Shown here one piece after another: positions 1 through 7,008 of a stretch of DNA of 7,657 bases. A model generated the notes under the pieces. The model was not told where the DNA came from. It worked only from the letters and a program-made list of their open reading frames with translations, and made no database searches. Source of the stretch: DASSJF01 sp035280345 (lineage in GTDB: Bacteria > Sysuimicrobiota > Sysuimicrobiia > Sysuimicrobiales > Segetimicrobiaceae). A program made the position numbers and the translations under genes. The DNA lies in contig DATEGA010000112.1 of NCBI GenBank assembly GCA_035280345.1, positions 1 through 7,657 on the forward strand. Reading direction: 5' to 3'. Each line of letters opens with the position of its first letter. Positions within the stretch are counted from its first letter, which is position 1.

Positions 1-677
1 TCGGCGCCGACGTCGGGGTGATCGCCCGCACCCGTGCGCAGCTCGAGGCGGTCGCGCGGGAGGTCGAGGGCGTGGGCGTGCGCGGTGTGGCGGTGCCGGC
101 CGACCTCACGACCTACGCCGCGTGCCGCGAAGCGGTCGAGACCGTCCAGCATCTGCTCGGGGGCGTCGAGATCCTCGTCAACAACGCCGGCTGGACGCTC
201 ACGTCGCCGTTTCTCGAAGAAACCGAGGCCTACTGGCGGCGCGTCGTGGACAGCAACCTGTGGAGCACGGTCTTCTGCTCGCGCGTCGCCCTCGAGTGGA
301 TGGGCGGGCACGGCGGCGGTGTGATCGTGAACGTCGCGAGCGACGCGGGGCGCGTCGGCACGGCCGGCGAGACCGTGTACGCCGCGGCGAAGGGCGGCGT
401 CATCGCGTTCACTCGATCGCTGGCGCGGGAAGCCGCCGCCCGCCAGGTCCGCGTGAACTGCGTCTCGCCCGGCCCGACGGAAACCGAAGTGCTCGCGGAA
501 AACCGCGCCGATCCCACGCAGGCCGGGCTGATCGACCGGATGATCCGGCTGATCCCGATGCGGCGGGTCGCGCAGCCCGAGGAGATCGCCGAGGCGGTGG
601 CGTTCTTCTGCACGGACGCGTCGCGCTACATCACCGGCCAGGTGCTCAGCGTCTCCGGCGGCCTCACGATGGTATGA
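1..677 (+). CDS. SDR-family NAD(P)-dependent oxidoreductase, BadH-like (5' partial)
   Basis: Classical short-chain dehydrogenase/reductase, likely oxidising or reducing a hydroxyl/keto group with NAD(P)(H) in the cytoplasm. The reading frame is open to the left edge, so the start and the N-terminal TGxxxGxG cofactor loop lie outside the window. Counting from the GTG at 18, the NNAG motif is at residues 55-58. The catalytic tetrad is visible as N80, S108 (VNVASDAG), Y121 and K125 (YAAAK), followed by the VSPGPTET stretch. The C-terminus ITGQVLSVSGGLTMV, together with NNAGW and SDAGRVG, closely resembles the 2-hydroxycyclohexanecarboxyl-CoA dehydrogenase (BadH) branch as I remember it, rather than typical FabG. 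The substrate is not determinable. The stop codon overlaps the next gene's start in ATGA, suggesting translational coupling with the plsX-like gene. An arginine just after strand beta-2 (VIAR) hints at NADP(H) preference, which is inference. The family call is firm; the subfamily is tentative. Confidence 0.9.
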   Translation, partial: GADVGVIARTRAQLEAVAREVEGVGVRGVAVPADLTTYAACREAVETVQHLLGGVEILVNNAGWTLTSPFLEETEAYWRRVVDSNLWSTVFCSRVALEWMGGHGGGVIVNVASDAGRVGTAGETVYAAAKGGVIAFTRSLAREAAARQVRVNCVSPGPTETEVLAENRADPTQAGLIDRMIRLIPMRRVAQPEEIAEAVAFFCTDASRYITGQVLSVSGGLTMV

Positions 678-1759
678 GCACGCCCGGACCGCGGCCGGCC
701 GCGGGCGCGATGCCCGCGCCGGACGGCCGCGCGCTGCGCATCTCAGTCGACTGCATGGGCGGCGACCACGCGCCGGCGGAAACGGTCGCCGGGGCCGTGC
801 TCGCGGCGCGGGCGTTCGACCTCCACGTGCTGCTCGTCGGCGTTCCGGGGACCGTGCGGGCCCTTCTGCCGCCCGGGACGGTGGAAGCGCCCGACGGCCG
901 CAACACGGTCGAGATCGTTGAGAGCGGCCCCGCGGTGCCGGAGGGCGCCCCGCCGCTCGCCTCGCTGCGGGCGCAGCCGAACGCCTCGATGACGATCACG
1001 ATGCGGCAGATCAGAGAAGGCCGCGCCGACGCGGCGGTCAGCGCTGCCAGTACCGGTCCGACCCTCCTCGCCGCGGTGCGGGAATTGGGCATGCTCGAGG
1101 GCGTCCGCCGCGCGTGCGTGGGGCGTTCGATTGTGGGCATGCACCCGGCAACGTTTCTGATCGACCTCGGGCCGACGGTGGACTGTGAGGCGCAGCACCT
1201 GCTCGAGTTCGCGGTGATCGGCACGACCTACATGCGGGTGTTCGAAAGCATCGCCGAGCCCACCGTCGCGCTGCTGAGCAACGGCGTCGAGCCGGGCAAA
1301 GGCAACCGCGTCGTGAAGGAAGCCGCCAAGCTCCTCGCCCGCAGCGGACTGAAGTTTGCGGGGCTCGTCGAAGGCCACCATTTCGTCGCCGGCGCGGCGA
1401 ACGTGGTGGTCTGCGATGGATTCATCGGCAACTGCGTCCTCAAGAGCATCGAAGGCCTGGGCCGCGAGATCGCCGCGTGGCTCGGCCGCGAACTCGCCGC
1501 CGACCTCTCCGTGACGCGCCTCGAAGCGCTGACCGGCCGGCTGATCGCACTTACCAACCCGATCGACCTATACGGCAGCCTGCCACTGCTCGGCGTGCGG
1601 GGCAGCGTCGTGATGGCGCACGGGGCATCCGACCGGCACGCGATCCAGGCGGCGGTCGGCCAAGCCGTCCAGGCGGTGCGGGTGCAGTTCGTCGACACGC
1701 TCCGCACTGCGCTTGCGGAGACGCGGGCCAAATTGACGAGTACCATGCCGGCCGGCTAG
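674..1759 (+). CDS. plsX: Divergent PlsX-like phosphate acyltransferase
   Basis: PlsX converts acyl-ACP and phosphate to acyl phosphate, the acyl donor for PlsY in the first step of phospholipid synthesis, as a peripheral membrane protein. This 361-residue product has the family length plus roughly 20 extra N-terminal residues. It aligns by eye over its whole length: ISVDCMGGDHAP (23-34), GRADAAVSAASTG (116-128), CDGFIGNCVLKSIEG (247-261) and MAHGASD (314-320). Several usual motifs are altered: SAGNTGA reads SAASTGP, LDxGAN reads IDLGPT (163-168), and the NxGxE region reads SNGVE. The protein may therefore be a paralogue or a variant enzyme. The start is the ATG overlapping the upstream SDR stop in ATGA; the in-frame ATG at 710 would shorten the N-terminus by 12 residues, and neither has a clear Shine-Dalgarno. 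The usual fapR, fabH or fabD neighbours are absent from the window. The family is secure; strict PlsX activity is less so. Confidence 0.85.
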   Translation: MSTPGPRPAAGAMPAPDGRALRISVDCMGGDHAPAETVAGAVLAARAFDLHVLLVGVPGTVRALLPPGTVEAPDGRNTVEIVESGPAVPEGAPPLASLRAQPNASMTITMRQIREGRADAAVSAASTGPTLLAAVRELGMLEGVRRACVGRSIVGMHPATFLIDLGPTVDCEAQHLLEFAVIGTTYMRVFESIAEPTVALLSNGVEPGKGNRVVKEAAKLLARSGLKFAGLVEGHHFVAGAANVVVCDGFIGNCVLKSIEGLGREIAAWLGRELAADLSVTRLEALTGRLIALTNPIDLYGSLPLLGVRGSVVMAHGASDRHAIQAAVGQAVQAVRVQFVDTLRTALAETRAKLTSTMPAG

Positions 1760-1763
1760 CGGC

Positions 1764-2363
1764 GTGAACTCCGGCCGGCCTTCCCCGGCGGGTGGATCCG
1801 CCTCCCGCGAGATCATGTGGCGGCGGGTGCTGGATGATCTCAGCCTGGAAGTCGCACGATTCTCCGTCGCCGGATCGCAGCCGCAGATCACGGGAACGGT
1901 GCTGATCGCCGAACGGGGCGCCCCGCTGCGCGTGGACTACCGGATCACGTGCGACGACGCATGGTCCACCCGCGAACTCCAGGTGGAGGCCGTCTCGCAC
2001 GGCACCCGACGCACCGTGCGGCTGGAGCGCGACGGCGCACGCTGGCACCGCGACGGGGAATACGCCCCGGACCTGACCGGCTGCACAGACGTGGATCTTG
2101 AAGTCACACCGGCCACCAATGCGCTTCCGGTCAACCGGCTCCGGCTCCCGGTGGGTACGCGGCAGGAAATCCTGGCGGCGTGGGTGCGCTTTCCGAGTCT
2201 TCGCGTGATCCGGGCGCGTCAATCCTATGAGCGCGTCGGTGAGTCGCGGTACCGGTATACGAGCCTCGACAGCGGCTTCACTGCGCTCGTGGACGTCGAC
2301 GAACACGGGTTTCCGGTGGACTACCAGGGCATCTGGCGCCGGATCGCGGACGGACCTGGATAG
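1764..2363 (+). CDS. Putative glycolipid-binding family protein (PF06475/DUF1089-like)
   Basis: A 199-residue soluble protein without signal peptide or membrane helix. It matches my memory of the putative glycolipid-binding family typified by Pseudomonas aeruginosa PA1994, whose fold suggests lipid binding; its biological role is not established. Family marks are an N-terminal MWRR (18-21), VDYRITCDDAWSTREL (57-72), WHRDGEY, the signature GCTDVDLEVTPATNALP (106-122) followed by an arginine at 125, the PSLRV..RARQSYERV stretch (144-158), YRYTS (163-167), and FTALVDVDEHGFPVDY (172-187). The annotated GTG lies four bases after the plsX-like stop. The in-frame ATG at 1815 (182 residues) begins exactly where family similarity starts and is a real alternative; neither has a strong ribosome-binding site. 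The close spacing suggests cotranscription with the plsX-like gene, and the lipid theme fits, although a functional link is inference. Confidence 0.8.
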   Translation: MNSGRPSPAGGSASREIMWRRVLDDLSLEVARFSVAGSQPQITGTVLIAERGAPLRVDYRITCDDAWSTRELQVEAVSHGTRRTVRLERDGARWHRDGEYAPDLTGCTDVDLEVTPATNALPVNRLRLPVGTRQEILAAWVRFPSLRVIRARQSYERVGESRYRYTSLDSGFTALVDVDEHGFPVDYQGIWRRIADGPG

Positions 2364-2390
2364 ACTCCCGCGGCGGATTCGCGGCAAACG

Positions 2391-2423
2391 AAAGGGGAGG
2401 GGCGATAGCCGCCCCTCCCCTTT
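2391..2423. terminator. Hairpin between convergent operons, likely bidirectional terminator
   Basis: A perfect 14-bp inverted repeat, AAAGGGGAGGGGCG at 2391-2404 and its complement at 2410-2423, with a 5-base loop (ATAGC). It lies 27 bases after the stop of the plus-strand glycolipid-binding gene and 28 bases after the groEL stop on the other strand, so it can serve both. The A/T ends of the stem give only three T residues after the GC-rich part in each direction, so the U-tracts are short and termination efficiency is uncertain. Confidence 0.75.
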
Positions 2424-2451
2424 GCACCGGCGAACCGCTGCGCCGCCGAGC

Positions 2452-4068
<1,617 letters not shown>

Positions 4069-4071
4069 GGG

Positions 4072-4080
4072 CTCCTCCTT
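4072..4080 (-). promoter_or_regulatory. Ribosome-binding site of groEL
   Basis: Read on the minus strand, AAGGAGGAG ends three bases before the groEL ATG, or about five if GGAGG alone is taken as the core. It is the strongest Shine-Dalgarno in the window. It lies inside the 21-base groES-groEL gap, consistent with high independent initiation on groEL. Confidence 0.8.
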
Positions 4081-4089
4081 GGCGCGCCG

Positions 4090-4401
4090 TTACGCGCGGG
4101 CCTTGGCCTTCTCCTTGGTCACGACGGCGAGGATGTCACTTTCGCGCAGGATCAGATACTCGTCGTCATCCATCTTGAACTCGGTGCCGGAGTACTTCTG
4201 GAACACGACGCGGTCGCCGACCTTGACCTCCATCGGGACGCGGTCGCCTTTCTCGTTGCGGGCGCCGGGGCCAACGGCGGCGACTTCGGCCTCCTGCGGC
4301 TTCTCCTTGGCGGTGTCGGGCAGCACGATTCCGCTCTTTGTGCGCTCGAGCTCCTCGACCACCTTAACGACAATGCGATCCCCAAGCGGCTTGAGGTTCA
4401 T
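4090..4401 (-). CDS. groES: 10-kDa co-chaperonin GroES
   Basis: Heptameric lid of the GroEL chamber. The product is 103 residues, close to the family's usual 95-100. MNLKPLGDRIVVK opens the protein. The mobile loop that contacts GroEL carries the hydrophobic tripeptide in TKSGIVLPD (about residues 21-29). VGPGARNEKG, VKVGDRVVFQKYSGTEF and the C-terminal EYLILRESDILAVV follow as in the family. The ATG at 4401 was chosen because the protein starts there in all relatives and because a GGGAGGGAG Shine-Dalgarno lies seven bases upstream. A longer frame from a GTG at 4440 would begin inside the CIRCE operator and is rejected. The lysine/alanine-rich tail KEKAKARA is a short lineage-specific extension. 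The gene is first in the groES-groEL operon. Confidence 0.97.
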   Translation of the reverse strand: MNLKPLGDRIVVKVVEELERTKSGIVLPDTAKEKPQEAEVAAVGPGARNEKGDRVPMEVKVGDRVVFQKYSGTEFKMDDDEYLILRESDILAVVTKEKAKARA

Positions 4402-4408
4402 GCGGACT

Positions 4409-4417
4409 CTCCCTCCC
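4409..4417 (-). promoter_or_regulatory. Ribosome-binding site of groES
   Basis: GGGAGGGAG on the minus strand, seven bases before the ATG at 4401. It decides the start against the in-frame GTG at 4440. Confidence 0.7.
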
Positions 4418-4433
4418 TGGAGGTTTTCGGGTC

Positions 4434-4460
4434 TTAGCACTCGATTTGGATGAGTGCTAA
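4434..4460 (-). promoter_or_regulatory. CIRCE operator (HrcA-binding site)
   Basis: A perfect copy of the CIRCE inverted repeat: TTAGCACTC (4434-4442), a 9-base spacer, and GAGTGCTAA (4452-4460). CIRCE is the operator of the heat-shock repressor HrcA, whose folding depends on GroEL, giving feedback control. Here it sits immediately downstream of the predicted promoter -10 box, covering or abutting the predicted transcription start, and 32 bases before the groES start codon. No hrcA gene is in the window. Confidence 0.97.
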
Positions 4461-4468
4461 CCAGTCAG

Positions 4469-4497
4469 ACTATAAGAAAAGGCACCGCGGGCGGCAA
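4469..4497 (-). promoter_or_regulatory. Sigma-A/sigma-70-type promoter of groES-groEL
   Basis: On the minus strand a -35 box TTGCCG (4497-4492) and a -10 box TATAGT (4474-4469) are separated by exactly 17 bases. The predicted start lies near 4461-4462, directly at the edge of the CIRCE element, the expected geometry for HrcA repression. The flanking bases are A/T-rich against a GC-rich background. The call is by consensus only. Confidence 0.8.
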
Positions 4498-4605
4498 TCC
4501 CGAATCAGCCAGAAAAGTGACACAGAACTCCCAAAATCGGTGATAATCGTGAAATTACGCCAGATTGCTTCGTGTTTCGGACTTGGCCTGGCCGCCGGTC
4601 AGCGC
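4498..4605. other. Intergenic spacer between DUF4239 gene and groES promoter
   Basis: About 108 non-coding bases, richer in A/T than the coding sequence on either side. I see no gene and no RNA gene. Only a weak 6-bp hairpin (about 4588-4602, one G-T pair, 3-base loop) lies after the DUF4239 stop, without a T-run, so no convincing terminator for the upstream operon can be named. Confidence 0.5.
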
Positions 4606-5388
4606 CTACCGCATATCGTCAAGTTGGGCCTGCAGCGGGCTGAGATTCACGCGGACGAGACCGAGTTGAGGCCGGTCCAAATCGACGATCCCGGTCACCA
4701 CCGTAGCGAGCAGCAGGGCGACGACGAGTCCCAGAAACGTTTGCACACCACGCAATCGCTCGAAATGCACGCCCACGAGCATCGTGGCCACGATGCTGAC
4801 GACAAGGACGAGCGCAAGCATGGCGCTCGGCAGGTGAGTTTTCAATGCGGCGGACTGCTCCGCATGGACGTCGATCATGTGGTTGAGCGCCTGCGTGAGC
4901 AAGCCGAACGGCACATTCCTGGTGTCACTGCGCTCAGCGGACACGAGAATCGACCAGAGGTGGTCCTGCACCGCGGTGCTCCGGCGCTCCATCGTTTGGC
5001 TGGTTCGCGGGTCTTGCAAATTCAGATAGACGGCCAGCCTCGCCATCGCGTAGTCCCGTAAGATCGCACGGAATTGGTCGGCGGCGGCGCCGGGCAAGTT
5101 CGAGGCGCGCAGATAGGTCGTGCCGATCGCGTTGGCCTCCTCCACTACCAGTGCGCGGCGCGCGTCGTAGCGGGCGGCTGCATAAGAAAACGAGAACCCG
5201 AGAATGAGGCCGGTGAGGACAAAGATTGCGCCGTGTGCGACACTCAGCGCTCGTTCCTCGGGCGTGCCCGGCACCAAGGCAAACCGGCGCCGGATCCAAG
5301 AGCCGATGGCAATGCAGATATAGTTCGTAACTCCGAGCGCCAGCCAAAAAATCGCCAGCGGCGCCGTGTACGCAACATATTCGAGCAC
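4606..5388 (-). CDS. DUF4239 (bestrophin-like) integral membrane protein
   Basis: A 260-residue inner-membrane protein of unknown function. Four hydrophobic helices are visible: about 8-31, 52-72, 186-208 and 215-236, with a roughly 110-residue soluble, mostly helical domain between the second and third. The motifs match the DUF4239 family as I know it: LTGLILGFSFSYAAARYDAR (58-77) running into LVVEEANAIGTTYLRA, and the C-terminal DLDRPQLGL (236-244) with NLSPL after it. Some databases call this a bestrophin-like domain, but channel activity is unproven. The GTG start is supported by GGAGGT six bases upstream (5395-5400) and by the first helix starting right away. It begins 34 bases after the tsaD stop on the same strand, so it may be read from the same transcript. 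Its base composition is lower in GC than its neighbours: two sampled 60-base lines hold 37 and 34 G/C, against 44 in a sampled groEL line. That hints at later acquisition. Confidence 0.85.
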   Translation of the reverse strand: MLEYVAYTAPLAIFWLALGVTNYICIAIGSWIRRRFALVPGTPEERALSVAHGAIFVLTGLILGFSFSYAAARYDARRALVVEEANAIGTTYLRASNLPGAAADQFRAILRDYAMARLAVYLNLQDPRTSQTMERRSTAVQDHLWSILVSAERSDTRNVPFGLLTQALNHMIDVHAEQSAALKTHLPSAMLALVLVVSIVATMLVGVHFERLRGVQTFLGLVVALLLATVVTGIVDLDRPQLGLVRVNLSPLQAQLDDMR

Positions 5389-5394
5389 GGCCTA

Positions 5395-5400
5395 ACCTCC
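5395..5400 (-). promoter_or_regulatory. Ribosome-binding site deciding the GTG start of the DUF4239 gene
   Basis: GGAGGT on the minus strand, six bases before GTG at 5388. It supports that non-ATG start and independent translation after tsaD. Confidence 0.7.
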
Positions 5401-5422
5401 GGCGAGCATCGGTCGCCCGCGC

Positions 5423-6442
5423 CTAGGCATTGGCGCGCGTCTCCGGAACCGGGGCGGAAATGTCCAGGTTGGCGTACGCGCCCAGGCGCAGCGTCGACCG
5501 CTGGCCCCGGTCCAGCCGGTAGGCGCCCGCGGCGGCGATCATGCCGGCGTTGTCGGTGCAGAGCGCCGGCGGGGGGATCAGCAGGGGCACGCTGAGGCGG
5601 CCGGCGGCCTCCGCCATCCGGGCGCGCAGCACCGCGTTGGCCGCGACCCCGCCCGCGACGATGACGGTGCGCGCGGTGTGGCGGCGGGCGGCGCGGATCG
5701 TCTTATCGACCAGCACGCGCGTGACGGCGTCCTGAAACGCCGCCGCGATGCCGGGGGTCGATCCGCGACGCTTCTCGACCGCCCGAAGCACCGCGGTCTT
5801 GAGGCCGCTGAACGAAAAGTCGAAACTCTCTTCGTCGGGAAACGGCAGCGGCAGCCCGACGGACTCCCCGCCACCCGATTCGGCGGCCGCCTGGATCGCG
5901 GGCCCGCCCGGATACCCGAGGCCGAGGGCGCGCGCCGCCTTGTCGAACGCCTCGCCGGCCGCGTCGTCGCGCGTGCGCCCGAGCATCTCGTAGACGCCGT
6001 GATCGTGCATCATCAGCAGATCCGTGTGCGCCCCGGAGACGACCAATACCACCGCGGGCAGCGCGAGATCGGGATGATCGAGGAAGTTGGCGTAGATGTG
6101 ACCTTCGACGTGGTTGACGCCGATCAGCGGACGGCCGAGCGCCAGCGCGAAGCCCTTCGCCGCCGCCACACCGACCGTGAGCGCACCGACGAGCCCGGGA
6201 CCGCAGGTCACGGCGAAGGCGTCAACTTGCTCCAGCGCGGTCTCGGCCCGGTCGAGCGCCTCGTCGATCACGAGCCCGAGCCGTTCGAGGTGCCGCCGCG
6301 AGGCGAGTTCCGGCACGACGCCGCCGTAGCGGGCGTGCAGATCTACCTGGGACGCGACGACGTTGGAGCGAAGGCCGCCGGGCCACGTCAGCACCGCGGC
6401 GGCGGTTTCGTCACACGAGGTCTCGATGCCGAGGATGCGCAC
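5423..6442 (-). CDS. tsaD: tRNA N6-adenosine threonylcarbamoyltransferase TsaD
   Basis: TsaD (formerly Gcp/YgjD) transfers the threonylcarbamoyl group from threonylcarbamoyl-AMP to A37 of ANN-decoding tRNAs, working with TsaB and TsaE in the cytoplasm. The 339-residue product has the usual family length. Motifs: GIETSCDET (5-13), YGGVVPELASRRH (39-51), metal ligands H111 and H115 in NHVEGHIYANF, SFDFSFSGLKTA (206-217), GGVAAN (264-269), and D297 in TDNAGM. The usual VSGGHT is VSGAHT here (135-140). The GTG at 6442 was chosen because family members begin with RILGIETSCDET. The frame stays open further upstream into rimI but is unrelated there, and no clear Shine-Dalgarno precedes the GTG. The start is 17 bases after the rimI stop, suggesting coupling. 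The C-terminal 15 residues are poorly conserved. Confidence 0.96.
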   Translation of the reverse strand: MRILGIETSCDETAAAVLTWPGGLRSNVVASQVDLHARYGGVVPELASRRHLERLGLVIDEALDRAETALEQVDAFAVTCGPGLVGALTVGVAAAKGFALALGRPLIGVNHVEGHIYANFLDHPDLALPAVVLVVSGAHTDLLMMHDHGVYEMLGRTRDDAAGEAFDKAARALGLGYPGGPAIQAAAESGGGESVGLPLPFPDEESFDFSFSGLKTAVLRAVEKRRGSTPGIAAAFQDAVTRVLVDKTIRAARRHTARTVIVAGGVAANAVLRARMAEAAGRLSVPLLIPPPALCTDNAGMIAAAGAYRLDRGQRSTLRLGAYANLDISAPVPETRANA

Positions 6443-6459
6443 GGACGGCGGACGAGGGG

Positions 6460-7008
6460 TCAGGCGCCGGGCTTGGTCGCGCCCTGGTCCCCTTCGAGGA
6501 GCGTCCGGTTGCGCTCGTACCGCTCCTGGAACGCCGGCTCGTAGACGTTGCCCGTCCACATCACAATGGCGTCCTCGCGGTTATCGCTGTAGTAGCCTTT
6601 GCGAACCCCGATGTCTTTGAACCCGTACTTGCGGTAGAGCGACTGGGCGCTGCCGTTGGTCCGGCGCACCTCGAGTGTGATCCACCGCGCGCCGCGCCGC
6701 ATCGACTCGGCAATCAGCGCGACGAGCAGCCGCTCGCCGATTCGCCGCCGCCGGCACTCCGGTGCCACCGCGATCGTCGTCACGTGCGCCTCGTCGAGGA
6801 TGATCCACATGCCGGTATAGCCGACGATCGCGTCACTTTCGCGCGCGACCAGGTAACAGGCCAGCCGGTTGTCCCGCAGCTCGCGCAGGTAGGCGTCGCG
6901 GGGCCACGGGGAGGGAAACGACGCCTGCTCGATCTCCAGGACGCGCGGAATGTCCTCTTCGCGCATCAGCCCAATAGAGATGCGATCGTTCGCGATCACC
7001 ATGGTCAT
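6460..7008 (-). CDS. rimI: Ribosomal protein S18-alanine N-acetyltransferase-like GNAT (RimI)
   Basis: GNAT-fold acetyltransferase, by homology and position RimI, which uses acetyl-CoA to acetylate the N-terminal alanine of ribosomal protein S18. From the ATG at 7008 the product has 182 residues. Marks are IEQASFPSPWPRDAY (26-40), the acetyl-CoA pyrophosphate loop VAPECRRRRIGERLL (81-95), TLEVRRTN with E113 and SLYRKYGF with Y125 (equivalents of E. coli E103 and Y115), then GYYSDNREDAIVMW. About 30 residues after this core form a charged C-terminal extension missing from E. coli RimI. The ATG at 7008 overlaps the tsaB stop by four bases (ATGA); an ATG at 7044 would lie deep in tsaB, and one at 7002 is also possible. 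Substrate identity is by context; some relatives acetylate other proteins. Confidence 0.92.
   Translation of the reverse strand: MTMVIANDRISIGLMREEDIPRVLEIEQASFPSPWPRDAYLRELRDNRLACYLVARESDAIVGYTGMWIILDEAHVTTIAVAPECRRRRIGERLLVALIAESMRRGARWITLEVRRTNGSAQSLYRKYGFKDIGVRKGYYSDNREDAIVMWTGNVYEPAFQERYERNRTLLEGDQGATKPGA

Noticed and set aside
122..673. N-terminal extension of the plsX frame inside the SDR gene
   Set aside because: The extension is arginine-rich frame-shadow of the SDR, while PlsX homology begins just after 674, where an ATGA overlap gives a natural start.
1551..2387. Minus-strand frame of 278 codons across plsX and the glycolipid-binding gene
   Set aside because: It is antisense to two homology-supported genes, crosses their junction and shows no recognisable domain.
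4081..4088. Palindrome GGCGCGCC between groES and groEL
   Set aside because: An 8-base palindrome is expected by chance in GC-rich DNA and shows no repeat or regulatory context.
4402..4440. Longer GroES starting at GTG 4440
   Set aside because: It would start inside the CIRCE operator, and the extra 13 residues match nothing in GroES; the ATG at 4401 has a good ribosome-binding site.
4588..4602. Possible terminator after the DUF4239 gene
   Set aside because: Only a 6-bp stem with a G-T pair and no T-run; not good enough to annotate as a terminator.
5678..6544. Plus-strand frame of 288 codons opposite tsaD
   Set aside because: Arg/Gly-rich shadow of tsaD without domain features or ribosome-binding site.
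6443..6559. Longer TsaD frame with about 39 additional N-terminal residues
   Set aside because: The extra part overlaps rimI and is arginine/proline-rich shadow sequence; TsaD proteins start at the RILGIETSCDET segment.
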